Assembly: GCA_009839405.1 (NCBI GenBank)
Contig: VXPR01000512.1
Location: 1 to 14,559 of the forward strand
Source: Gammaproteobacteria bacterium
GTDB taxonomy: Bacteria; Pseudomonadota; Gammaproteobacteria; Pseudomonadales; Azotimanducaceae
Reading direction: 5' to 3'
Length of the DNA stretch: 14,559 bases
Part shown: one piece after another, positions 1 to 7,379 of the stretch
How positions within the stretch are numbered: position 1 is the stretch's first letter
How the letters are laid out: the number at the start of each line of letters is the position of its first letter
Translations under genes and position numbers: made by a program
The notes under the pieces: generated by a model
Told to the model about the DNA's origin: nothing
Database searches by the model: none
Seen by the model: only the letters and a program-made list of their open reading frames with translations

Positions 1-89
1 TTTTCATTTCTTTTCACCGTTGGGGGTCCCCCGGCCGGGCCCACGCGCCCGGTATGCCCGACAGGATGACAGGAGGGCTTGGGGTGCGG

Positions 90-121
90 CAAGAAGCGTT
101 GCCCGAAGGCAACGGTTCTTG
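90..121. repeat. Imperfect palindrome / hairpin upstream of the SMP-30 operon
   Basis: The arms CAAGAA plus CGTTGCC (90-95, 97-103) are complementary to GGCAACG plus TTCTTG (108-114, 116-121). One G/G mismatch interrupts them and a CGAA loop closes them, giving about 13 paired bases. No T-run follows. It may be a folded leader, a processing site, or a member of the hairpin family seen elsewhere in the window, some of which also have GAA-containing loops. The rest of 1-223 contains a GC-rich palindromic stretch (22-38) and a decamer GAAGCGCAGC repeated at 181 and 199 (18-nt period). I see no convincing gene there. Confidence 0.55.
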
Positions 122-212
122 TGGTGCTGACGCGCCTTTGGCCACCCAAGCAGCGCGAAGGCAAAAGCGTAACAGTCCGCGAAGCGCAGCAGGTAAGTGA
201 AGCGCAGCCAGC

Positions 213-219
213 AAGGAAG
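213..219 (+). promoter_or_regulatory. Ribosome binding site deciding the SMP-30 gene start
   Basis: The purine run AAGGAAGG lies just before GTG 224. An in-frame GTG at 197 has no comparable Shine-Dalgarno sequence, so 224 is preferred as the start. Confidence 0.55.
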
Positions 220-223
220 GAAA

Positions 224-1150
224 GTGAATCAAGAACTGAATGTCGTCGCCACCGGTCTCAAGTTTCCGGAGGGCCCGATCGCCATGCCCGACGGTTCCGT
301 GCTCGTCGTCGAGATCGCTCGAGGCACCCTCTCCCGGGTGGAACCGGATGGCAGGGTCGAGGTAGTCGCAGAAACCGGCGGTGGCCCCAACGGTGCCGCC
401 ATCGGCCCCGGCGGGCATTGCTACATCTGCAACAACGGCGGCTTCGATTGGGTGGAACGGCGCGGACGCATCTATCCCGGCGATCAGGCGGCCGACTACA
501 CCGGTGGGCGGATCGAACGCGTCAACCTTGCCACGGGCGCCGTGGAGACGATCTATGAAGCGGCCGACGGCGTTCGCCTTTGCGGTCCGAACGACCTGGT
601 GTTCGACGCCCACGGTGGCTTCTGGTTCACCGACCACGGCAAGAACCGGCCGAGAGACCGCGATCGCACCGGCGGTTTCTATGCCAAGGCGGATGGCACC
701 CACATCGAGGAGGTCATCTTCCCACTCGAAGCACCCAACGGCGTAGGCCTATCCCCCACTGGCGACGAGCTCTATGTCGCGGAAACGCCAACTGGCAGGC
801 TTTGGGCCTGGCCTCTCGCCGGCCCGGGCAAACTCGCCGGCGAACGTGCCGACCGCCCCGACGGCGGCCGGCTCCTGCGCGGTCGGCAAGGCTACTTCCT
901 GTTCGACTCGCTGGCGGTGGCGGCGGATGGTGGCGCCTGCATCGCCACTATCATTGACGGCGGCGTCACCACGGTCTATCCCGATGAACGCGAGCCGAAG
1001 TTCGTCCCCATGCCCGACCGGCTGACGACCAACGTCTGCTTCGGCGGCGAGGACCTAACCACCGCCTACATCACGCTCTCCTCCACTGGTCAGCTGGTGT
1101 CGATGCCGTGGGACACGCCTGGGGCACCCCTCAACCACTTGAACGTCTGA
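224..1150 (+). CDS. SMP-30/gluconolactonase/LRE family hydrolase
   Basis: Predicted six-bladed beta-propeller lactonase of about 308 residues, a usual length for the family. Such enzymes use a divalent metal to hydrolyse sugar-acid or other lactones; the substrate here is unknown. Family landmarks are visible. The FPEGP motif gives metal ligand Glu16. CGPNDLVFD gives Asn123. APNGVGLSP gives Asn172, and LFDSLAVA gives Asp228, matching the Glu/Asn/Asp metal site of SMP-30. The C-terminal TNVCFGGEDLTTAYIT is also typical. No signal peptide is seen, so it is probably cytoplasmic. GTG 224 was chosen over GTG 197 because of its Shine-Dalgarno sequence. The tctCBA genes follow directly, suggesting that it processes the imported substrate or a product of it. 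Confidence 0.93.
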   Translation: MNQELNVVATGLKFPEGPIAMPDGSVLVVEIARGTLSRVEPDGRVEVVAETGGGPNGAAIGPGGHCYICNNGGFDWVERRGRIYPGDQAADYTGGRIERVNLATGAVETIYEAADGVRLCGPNDLVFDAHGGFWFTDHGKNRPRDRDRTGGFYAKADGTHIEEVIFPLEAPNGVGLSPTGDELYVAETPTGRLWAWPLAGPGKLAGERADRPDGGRLLRGRQGYFLFDSLAVAADGGACIATIIDGGVTTVYPDEREPKFVPMPDRLTTNVCFGGEDLTTAYITLSSTGQLVSMPWDTPGAPLNHLNV

Positions 1151-1197
1151 TCCCGACGATGCCATCACGTGGAACGCTGGGAGCAAGGTCGCTTCCC

Positions 1198-2181
1198 ATG
1201 CGAGGCACGGCGTCGGCCCTGAGGCGTTCCCTTAAGGGAGCGCAGGGTCTCTTGGCCGGGCTCACCTTGGTAGGTGCCCTTTCGGTCGGGGCAGAAGCGA
1301 TTCACGTCGTCATCCCCGCCGGCCCAGGCGGCGGCCTCGACGGCACGGCGCGCGAGTCTGGCCGTGTCCTCAGAGACCTGGGCCTCGTCGAGTCCGTTTC
1401 CTTCGAAAACCTTTCCGGTGGCGGCGGCGGGCGGGCAATGGGATGGTTCATGGAGAACGCCGGTCGCCACGACTTTCCGTTGCTCGTCAATTCGTCGCCG
1501 CTGATCGTCCGTAGCCTGCATGGCCTGTTTCCCTACAGCTTTCGTGACCTAACCCCGGTGGCAGCACTGATCGCCGACTACGGCGTCTTCGTGGTCGCGG
1601 CCGATGCGCCGAAGACAGGCTGGGAAGCCACGCTCGCGCGCCTGCGCGAGGACCCCGGCGCGATCGTCGTCGGTGGCGGCTCCGTGCGCGGCAGCCTCGA
1701 TCACATCGTGCTTGCGCTCGCGCTGGAAGCGGGTGGCATCGACCCACGCCAGGTGCGCTACCTGCCCTACGACGGCGGCGGCAAGGCGTTGCTGGCATTG
1801 CTTGGAGGCGAGGTGGCCATGCTTTCCACCGGCCTCGGCGAGACCATGCCCTTCATCGAGGCCGGCGAGGTGTGGCCACTCGCCGTGACCTCGCCGGAGC
1901 GCATCGGTGGCCTCGACACGCCCACACTCACCGAACTCGGCTATCCCCTCGCCTTCGCCAACTGGCGTGGCATGTTTGGTGCCCGGGAGATGCCGGCGGA
2001 CGATCTCAGCCGTGCCATCGAATGGTTCCGGGCGTTACGCGCATCACGGCAGTGGCAGGAAGTGCTTGCACGGCGTGGCTGGGCAACCCTCGATCACGAC
2101 GGCGAGGACTACACGCGCTTTCTCGAACAGCAGGAGGAACAGCTCCGCACGACCATGCAGGCGCTGGGTTTCGTCCGATGA
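1198..2181 (+). CDS. tctC: TctC/Bug-family substrate-binding protein of a tripartite tricarboxylate transporter
   Basis: Periplasmic solute receptor of a TTT-type secondary transporter, about 327 residues from ATG 1198. From that start the protein opens with a clear signal peptide: an Arg/Lys-rich n-region, a hydrophobic core (LLAGLTLVGALSV) and an AEA cleavage site near residue 34. The mature start (IHVVIPAGPGGGLDGTAR) carries the glycine-rich ligand loop of the family. Upstream in-frame ATGs at 1108 and 1159 would add residues before the signal peptide; 1198 has GGGAGCAAGG about 10 nt upstream. The stop overlaps the tctB start as ATGA. The ligand cannot be read from sequence; known family ligands include tricarboxylates, dicarboxylates, sugar acids and aromatic acids. 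The adjacent lactonase favours a sugar-acid-like compound (inference). Confidence 0.92.
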   Translation: MRGTASALRRSLKGAQGLLAGLTLVGALSVGAEAIHVVIPAGPGGGLDGTARESGRVLRDLGLVESVSFENLSGGGGGRAMGWFMENAGRHDFPLLVNSSPLIVRSLHGLFPYSFRDLTPVAALIADYGVFVVAADAPKTGWEATLARLREDPGAIVVGGGSVRGSLDHIVLALALEAGGIDPRQVRYLPYDGGGKALLALLGGEVAMLSTGLGETMPFIEAGEVWPLAVTSPERIGGLDTPTLTELGYPLAFANWRGMFGAREMPADDLSRAIEWFRALRASRQWQEVLARRGWATLDHDGEDYTRFLEQQEEQLRTTMQALGFVR

Positions 2182-2642
2182 CGCGGCGGATCGCGCCGCT
2201 TACCTTTCTCGTCTTGGCCATCGCCTACGGCTGGACGGCGAACCGCATCGAACTCGATCCTTGGTCGGCGGCGGAAGCCCTCAACGCCCGCACCCTCCCC
2301 TTCATCTATGCCGTGTTGCTCGCGCTCCTGTGCGTGCCGCTCCTGGTGCGTGGAATGCAGGTGCAAGGCAACGTCGCTGGGGATCCGCCGAACCCGCGAG
2401 ACTGGCGCGGCTGGCGCACCGCGGGCCTAATCGCCGCCGCCGTGGTGGTGTTTGGCCTCTTGATTCCCTTCGCCGGTCTGTGGCCATCCACGGTCCTGCT
2501 CTTGGTAGCATCACTGCTCGCCACCGGCGAACGTCGCTGGTTGGTGGTGCTCGGCGCTCCCGCTGCCCTGGCCCTCCTTGGCTGGCTCGTGGTGGAGAAG
2601 CTGCTCGGCGTTTATCTCGATCCCGGCCTCTGGTTCGACTGA
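2178..2642 (+). CDS. tctB: TctB-like small membrane subunit of the TTT transporter
   Basis: Protein of about 154 residues with four hydrophobic segments: residues about 5-22, 42-58, 80-100 and 103-145, the last holding two spans. This is the size and topology of TctB, the poorly conserved small subunit that pairs with TctA in the inner membrane. ATG 2178 overlaps the tctC stop in the four-base ATGA arrangement, so translation is probably coupled. Identity rests on position between tctC and tctA, length and membrane pattern more than on strong motifs, as is usual for this subunit. Confidence 0.9.
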   Translation: MTRRIAPLTFLVLAIAYGWTANRIELDPWSAAEALNARTLPFIYAVLLALLCVPLLVRGMQVQGNVAGDPPNPRDWRGWRTAGLIAAAVVVFGLLIPFAGLWPSTVLLLVASLLATGERRWLVVLGAPAALALLGWLVVEKLLGVYLDPGLWFD

Positions 2643-2667
2643 GCCGTAGCACGCGTCTGCAAGGCCC

Positions 2668-4155
2668 ATGTGGGAAGGGATAATCACTGGCCTGGCCACG
2701 GCACTCGATCCGGGCAATCTCGCATGGGTGGCGTTCGGCTGCCTCGCCGGCACCTTCATCGGCATGATGCCGGGGCTCGGCCCCATCACGGCCATCGCCT
2801 TGATGATTCCGGTGAGCTATTCGATGGAACCGGCGGCGGGCCTCATCATGATGGCTGGCGTGTACTACGGCGCGGTGTTCGGCGGTTCCACATCGTCCAT
2901 TCTGATCAATGCGCCCGGCGTGGCATCGACGGTGGCAACCTCGTTCGACGGCTACCCCATGGCGCGACGAGGCGAAGCCGGCCGCGCTCTCGCGCTGGCC
3001 GCATTCGCTTCCTTCGGCGGCGGTACCTTCGGGGCATTGGCGCTGATGCTGTTCGCCACTTCGCTCGCGAGCCTGGCGATGCAGTTCCAGTCGCCGGAAT
3101 ACACCCTCGTGCTGGTGTTTGCGCTGTCGAGCATCGCCGCCTTCGCCGAGCGCGGCAAGGTGCTGGCCTCGCTCATTTCTGCACTCGCCGGCCTGATGCT
3201 CGGAACCGTGGGCACAGATCCCTCGGCCGGCATCCAGCGATTCACCTTTGGCCGTGCGGACCTCGCCGACGGTATCGGCTTCGTGCTGCTGGCGATGGCA
3301 ACGTTCGCTTTGGCTGAGGCATTCCACATGCTGGTGCGGGGAGACTCGGAACCGGTGCCGGATCGCGTCGGCAAGCGCGTTCGGCTCCATGCCGGCGACG
3401 CCCGCGCCATTGCCCCCACCGTGGGGCGGAGTTCCGTCCTCGGCTTCCTCGTCGGGGTATTGCCGGGCGCGGGAGCCACCCTTGCAAGCTTCTTCGCCTA
3501 CGACCTGCAAAAGCGCTTCCGGCGCGGCGACGAGGCCGACGCTGCACGCGGCGTAGCAGCACCGGAATCCGCCAACAACGCCGCCTGCACGGGTTCGTTC
3601 GTGCCATTGCTCACCCTCGGCATCCCCGGCTCCGGCACCACCGCCGTGCTGCTCGGCGTGATGTTGAGCTACGGCATCCAACCGGGACCGCGCCTCTTGG
3701 AAACGGAACCGGCGGTGTTCTGGGGCGTGATCGTGTCGATGTATCTCGGCAACCTCGTGCTGCTGGCGTTGAACCTGCCGCTCATCCCGTGGCTGTCGCG
3801 CATCATCCACCTCAAGCGCCGCGTGCTGATTCCGTTCGTGGTGGCCTTCTCGCTGCTCGGTGTCTATCTCACCTCGCTCAACCCGTTCGATGTCTTCCTC
3901 ATGCTCGGCTTCGCCATTGCCGCCTGTGCCCTGCGCCTCAACGGCTTCCCGATGGCGCCGCTGCTGCTCGGCTTCATCCTGAGCCCGATGCTCGAAGAGA
4001 ACCTGCGCCGCACCCTCCTGCTCTCCGACGGCACCCTCGGAGTCTTTGTTGGCGCGCCCTTGACCATCGCCCTCCTCGCGGCCTGCTTCCTGGTCTGGGC
4101 CGTGCCGGCGACACGCCTGCTCAGCGCACTGCGGTCACGCAACGCGCCGCACTAG
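2668..4155 (+). CDS. tctA: TctA-like large permease subunit of the TTT transporter
   Basis: Inner-membrane transport subunit of 495 residues with many hydrophobic segments, the normal TctA length. Signature regions are present. GTFIGMMPGLGPITAIAL lies at residues 28-45, YYGAVFGGSTSSILINAPG at 66-84, and the second internal repeat has PESANNAACTGSFVPLLTLGIPGSGTTAVLLG around 299-330. GTVGTDPSAGIQRFTFG (179-195) is also typical. It starts 25 nt after tctB with CAAGG in front, completing a tctCBA operon for ion-coupled uptake of a small carboxylate. The TAG stop is also the beginning of a perfect GC-rich hairpin. No further catabolic gene follows in the same operon. Confidence 0.95.
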   Translation: MWEGIITGLATALDPGNLAWVAFGCLAGTFIGMMPGLGPITAIALMIPVSYSMEPAAGLIMMAGVYYGAVFGGSTSSILINAPGVASTVATSFDGYPMARRGEAGRALALAAFASFGGGTFGALALMLFATSLASLAMQFQSPEYTLVLVFALSSIAAFAERGKVLASLISALAGLMLGTVGTDPSAGIQRFTFGRADLADGIGFVLLAMATFALAEAFHMLVRGDSEPVPDRVGKRVRLHAGDARAIAPTVGRSSVLGFLVGVLPGAGATLASFFAYDLQKRFRRGDEADAARGVAAPESANNAACTGSFVPLLTLGIPGSGTTAVLLGVMLSYGIQPGPRLLETEPAVFWGVIVSMYLGNLVLLALNLPLIPWLSRIIHLKRRVLIPFVVAFSLLGVYLTSLNPFDVFLMLGFAIAACALRLNGFPMAPLLLGFILSPMLEENLRRTLLLSDGTLGVFVGAPLTIALLAACFLVWAVPATRLLSALRSRNAPH

Positions 4156-4174
4156 CGCGCCCTGAAGGGCGCGC
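4155..4174. repeat. Perfect GC hairpin overlapping the tctA stop codon
   Basis: Arms GCGCGCCC (4155-4162) and GGGCGCGC (4167-4174) flank TGAA. The last base of the tctA TAG stop is the first base of the left arm. No T-run follows, so a classical intrinsic terminator is not shown; it could still end or stabilise the tct transcript. A second, weaker palindromic stretch follows (GCTCGCGTTCGCTCGC, about 4177-4192). The rest of 4156-4338 shows only the exbD leader. Confidence 0.6.
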
Positions 4175-4328
4175 GTGCTCGCGTTCGCTCGCAGCTACGG
4201 CTAGCGCACCTGACCGGCCGCGGATTCCCGCCAGGGGCCGGCCGCCGCATCGCCGGGGCGCGACACTAGCGAACAGCACGGAATGCCCCTACACTACGCG
4301 CCCTTGGGGAACACCAACGAGCCTGCGG

Positions 4329-4333
4329 GGAGG
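4329..4333 (+). promoter_or_regulatory. Ribosome binding site of exbD
   Basis: GGAGG lies 5 nt before GTG 4339. This supports a GTG start that gives the normal N-terminus of an ExbD protein. Confidence 0.6.
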
Positions 4334-4338
4334 GTGCG

Positions 4339-4752
4339 GTGCGCAAAGGCTTCAAGCGAAACAGCGAAGACGGGGGCGAAGAGAAGATCAACCTGACGCC
4401 CATGCTGGACGTCGTCTTCATCATGCTGATCTTCTTCATTGTCACCGCGACGTTCGTCAAGGAAGTTGGCCTTGATGTCAACCAGCCGGAGGATGACAAG
4501 CCGAAGACGGTGGACCCGGACAAGAAGAGCATCGTCGTGCGCATCACCAGCCGCGACCGCATCATCATCGCCCAACGCGATGTGGACATTCGCTCCGTGC
4601 GCGCCAACATCGAACGGCTGCACGCCGAAAACCCGGAAGCGCCGGTCATCATCCAGCCGCACCCGGAATCCACTACCGAGAAGATGATCCATGTCATGGA
4701 CTCGGCACGGCAGGCGGGTGTGTACAACGTCTCGTTAGCCGCCGGCAACTGA
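4339..4752 (+). CDS. exbD: ExbD/TolR family biopolymer transport protein
   Basis: Protein of about 137 residues, the usual ExbD size. A short charged cytoplasmic N-terminus leads to INLTPMLDVVFIMLIFFIVTATF (residues 17-39). This is the single membrane helix, with the proton-path aspartate at Asp24. A periplasmic domain ends with the STTEKMIHVMDSARQAGVYNVSLA region. ExbD works with an ExbB/TolQ channel to harness proton motive force for TonB- or Tol-type energy transfer. Here no exbB or tonB gene is adjacent: the neighbours are tctA, 183 nt upstream, and a threonine aldolase 35 nt downstream. It may serve a complex encoded elsewhere or be a displaced copy. Confidence 0.94.
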   Translation: MRKGFKRNSEDGGEEKINLTPMLDVVFIMLIFFIVTATFVKEVGLDVNQPEDDKPKTVDPDKKSIVVRITSRDRIIIAQRDVDIRSVRANIERLHAENPEAPVIIQPHPESTTEKMIHVMDSARQAGVYNVSLAAGN

Positions 4753-4787
4753 CGCGGGTTCCGGCGATACCTTCAGGATAGCTGGCG

Positions 4788-5792
4788 TTGTCGACGGCCA
4801 AGGTCGTCGACCTGCGCTCGGACACGGTCACCCGGCCATGCGCCGCCATGCGCCACGCCATGGCTTCGGCCGAGGTGGGCGATGACGTCTATGGCGAAGA
4901 CCCCACCGTAAACCGCCTTGAGCGCGCTTGCGCCGAGCGGCTCGGCTTCGAAGCCGGCCTCTTCGTAGCGAGCGGCACCCAATCGAATCTCGCTGCGCTC
5001 CTCACCCACTGCAGCCGAGGTGACGAGTACATCGCCGGCCAGATGGCGCACACCTACCGCTTCGAGGGCGGTGGCGCCGCGGTCTTCGGCGGCATCCAGC
5101 CGCAGCCGGTGCCGTTCGAGGGCGACGGTACGCTGGATCTCGAGGCGGTTGCTCGGGCGATCAAACCGGACGACTTCCACTTTGCCCGCACCCGGCTCCT
5201 GTGCCTGGAGAACACCCAAGCCGGCAAGGCCCTGCCCCTGCCCTATCTCGCCCGCGCCGAGGCACTGGCAGAGCGCAAAGGCCTCGCGCTGCATCTCGAC
5301 GGTGCGCGCCTGTTTAACGCCGCCATCGCCGAGGGCGTTCCGGCAGCCGAGATCACAGGACACTTCGACACGGTCTCGGTGTGCCTATCGAAGGGCCTCG
5401 GGGCGCCGGTGGGATCGGTGCTGTGCGGCAGCGCCGCCTTCATCGACGAAGCCCGCCGCTGGCGCAAGGTGCTCGGCGGCGGGATGCGCCAAGCCGGAAT
5501 GCTGGCGGCCGCCGGTTTGTATGCGCTCGAGCACAACGTCGAGCGCCTGAGCGAGGATCATCAGCGCGCACGAGCGCTTGCGAATGCCCTGGCGTCGCAT
5601 GGACTGAACGTAACCTGTCACACCAACATGGTTTTCGTGGAGGATGTGCCCATCGCGCGCATGGTGCAGGTGATGGACGCTGCCGGTGTGCTCGTCAGCG
5701 GGTCCCGCTGGGTGGTGCACCTCGACGTCGATGACGCCGACATCGAATACGCCGCCGGCGCCGCCTCTGCCTTGCTCGCACGACCTGCCTAG
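4788..5792 (+). CDS. ltaE: Low-specificity L-threonine aldolase-type PLP enzyme
   Basis: About 334 residues, fold-type I PLP enzyme that cleaves L-threonine/L-allo-threonine to glycine and acetaldehyde. The N-terminus VVDLRSDTVTRP is the family hallmark. AHTYRFEGGG contains the active-site His88, HLDGARLFNAA contains Asp171 and Arg174, and SVCLSKGLGAPVGS contains the predicted Schiff-base Lys202. The start is TTG 4788, with AGGA about 10 nt upstream; later ATGs would remove the conserved DLRSDTVT motif. It lies 35 nt after exbD, so it may be co-transcribed with it, though no functional link is obvious. The TAG stop is shared in a CTAG with the convergent permease gene. Confidence 0.93.
   Translation: MSTAKVVDLRSDTVTRPCAAMRHAMASAEVGDDVYGEDPTVNRLERACAERLGFEAGLFVASGTQSNLAALLTHCSRGDEYIAGQMAHTYRFEGGGAAVFGGIQPQPVPFEGDGTLDLEAVARAIKPDDFHFARTRLLCLENTQAGKALPLPYLARAEALAERKGLALHLDGARLFNAAIAEGVPAAEITGHFDTVSVCLSKGLGAPVGSVLCGSAAFIDEARRWRKVLGGGMRQAGMLAAAGLYALEHNVERLSEDHQRARALANALASHGLNVTCHTNMVFVEDVPIARMVQVMDAAGVLVSGSRWVVHLDVDDADIEYAAGAASALLARPA
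5789..5792. other. Shared CTAG: both convergent genes stop here
   Basis: The palindrome CTAG holds the TAG stop of the threonine aldolase gene on the plus strand (5790-5792). It also holds the TAG stop of the nucleoside transporter gene on the minus strand (5791-5789). The two reading frames overlap by these four bases, leaving no intergenic space for a bidirectional terminator. Confidence 0.85.
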
Positions 5793-7015
5793 CCAATCAA
5801 CCCCACCACCACTCCGGTCAAGCAAGCCACCAGCGTTCCGGAAACGATCGAGCGTGGCGCCAGCGCCAGCATCTCGCCGCGCCGGTCGGGCACCAAGGCG
5901 CCGATGCCGCCGATCAGGATGCCGACGCTGCCGAAGTTGGCGAACCCGCACAGGGCATAGGTAAGGATCAGGCGGGACTCGGGAGCCAAGGTCCCGGCAA
6001 TGGCGGCGAAGTCGAAGTAGGCGAAGAGCTCGTTCAGGATCACCTTGGTGCCAAGCAGGGCGCCAGCCTCCGGCGCGTCCTGCCAGGGAATCCCCATGCT
6101 CCACGCCAGCGGCGCCAGCACCCAGCCGAGGATGCGCTGTGCCGTGAGTGGCTCCCCAAGCACCTCGAACTGGCCGAGCACATGGTTGACGAGCGCCACC
6201 AATGCCACCAGCACGATGACCGTGGAGGCGACATAGGCGACGAGCCGCAGCCCGTCCATGGTTCCGCGCGAGATCGCGTCCATCATGTTGTCGTATTTGA
6301 GCGAGTCGGCCATGTCTCCGGCGGTCGCCTCCCGGGTTTCGGGAATCATGATGCGCGCGATCACCACCGCTCCCACCACGCTCATGATCGAGGCGACGAA
6401 GATGTGCCCCAGAGCGCCGTCGAGCACGGGTCCAAGGATGGTCGCGTACACCACCATGATGGAGCCGGCAACGGTGGACATGCCGCAGGTCATCACCACG
6501 AAGAACTCCGAGCGCGACAGGTGGTTGAGATATGCGCGAATCGCCAGCGGCGCCTCCACCATGCCGAGAAACACACTCGACGCCGCAGCCACGCCCACGG
6601 CACCCCCAACCCGCAAAGCGCGGCGCAGGGCCCAGGCAAAGCCACGAATCACGAGCGGCAACACGCGCCAGTACCAGAGGATTGCCACCACAACGCTGAA
6701 CACCAGGATCTGCGGCAACACCCGAAAGGCGAAGATCACCGGCATGGACCGTTCCGGATAAAACGGGTGCGTGTCGCTGCCGAGATAGCCGAACACGAGC
6801 TCGGTCCCGGCCATGGTGGCACGGTCGAGTGCCACGACCAGCGCATTCAAGAGCAGAATCGAGTCGGAGATGAGGGGCACCTTCAGGAGCACGAACCCCA
6901 CGGCAAACAGCAGCGCCGAACCCACTGCCACCTCCAGCACGCGCACTTCCCGCCGCCGCTCGGAGAACAGCCACGCCAACCCAAGAATCACGACCAGACC
7001 AACAAGCCCCTGCAC
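5789..7015 (-). CDS. nupC: CNT-family concentrative nucleoside transporter (NupC-like)
   Basis: Polytopic inner-membrane protein of about 408 residues from GTG 7015, close to E. coli NupC in length. It imports nucleosides coupled to H+ or Na+. Family motifs are clear: FLGMVEAPLAIRAYL in the middle, then GTKVILNELFAYFDFA, and near the end YALCGFANFGSVGILIGGIGALVPDRR. These segments form the substrate and ion site in CNT proteins. GTG 7015 is preceded by GGGGGGA and gives the usual short start (VQGLVGLVVILGLAW); an in-frame GTG at 7048 would add 11 unusual residues. It is divergent from the PfkB-type kinase at 7380, which suggests a nucleoside uptake and salvage unit (inference). Confidence 0.94.
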   Translation of the reverse strand: MQGLVGLVVILGLAWLFSERRREVRVLEVAVGSALLFAVGFVLLKVPLISDSILLLNALVVALDRATMAGTELVFGYLGSDTHPFYPERSMPVIFAFRVLPQILVFSVVVAILWYWRVLPLVIRGFAWALRRALRVGGAVGVAAASSVFLGMVEAPLAIRAYLNHLSRSEFFVVMTCGMSTVAGSIMVVYATILGPVLDGALGHIFVASIMSVVGAVVIARIMIPETREATAGDMADSLKYDNMMDAISRGTMDGLRLVAYVASTVIVLVALVALVNHVLGQFEVLGEPLTAQRILGWVLAPLAWSMGIPWQDAPEAGALLGTKVILNELFAYFDFAAIAGTLAPESRLILTYALCGFANFGSVGILIGGIGALVPDRRGEMLALAPRSIVSGTLVACLTGVVVGLIG

Positions 7016-7379
7016 CGTCCCCCCAGACGGGCACCAAGCCCGCGACACGGAAACGCCGCAATGTACAGGCTGCGCCCCGATGCGTCATCAATGGGAGTTT
7101 TCATCCCGGCGGGGAAGGCCGGGCCGTGGGCGGCAGGGAACAGGGCCGCTTCCACGCCGCCGACATGCCCGTCTCGCGGGGTGATGGCTGGTTGCACCTT
7201 CGGGCCCTTGGTTGCTTCGCCTTTGGCGCGAGGAGCGTGACGGGCCCTCGCTCCGATTCGCGTCGCACGGAGCGGTATCCGGCCGGCACGTTGGTGTTGG
7301 CTAGGCCTCGATGCACGTTGCCCTAAATCAACGACTTGAGGAATCTGTTCCATGCGAGGCAGGCTGCTAACATCCCTCG
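7016..7379. other. Divergent intergenic region between the transporter and kinase genes
   Basis: These 364 bases contain no ORF with recognisable coding character. They must hold the promoters of both divergent genes, but no clear -35/-10 pair or operator stands out. GGAGCG (7232-7237) and GGAGCG (7269-7274) can each pair with the same CGCTCC (7249-7254), so two alternative small hairpins are possible. The stems are only 6-7 bp, so this is weak. Confidence 0.4.

Noticed and set aside
1..7. Possible start of a minus-strand gene leaving the left edge (ATG at 7-5 followed by AAAA)
   Set aside because: Only seven bases are visible and no good ribosome binding site precedes it, so there is nothing to support a gene call.
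2302..3810. 502-codon minus-strand frame opposite tctB/tctA
   Set aside because: Shadow of TctA codon bias; Arg/His/Glu-rich with no recognisable motif.
4290..4295. TACACT as a -10 box for exbD
   Set aside because: No matching -35 hexamer lies at a proper distance, so it is indistinguishable from chance.
5385..7091. 568-codon minus-strand frame over the transporter gene
   Set aside because: It overlaps the nucleoside transporter in another frame and is Arg/Gly/His-rich; the transporter motifs are all in the frame annotated here.
6182..7240. 352-codon plus-strand frame opposite the transporter
   Set aside because: His/Asp/Arg-rich antisense translation with no motif; the opposite strand encodes a clear CNT permease.
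7232..7274. Mutually exclusive hairpins like an attenuator in the transporter/kinase spacer
   Set aside because: Stems are only 6-7 bp in GC-rich DNA, with no leader peptide, terminator T-run or riboswitch-like core.
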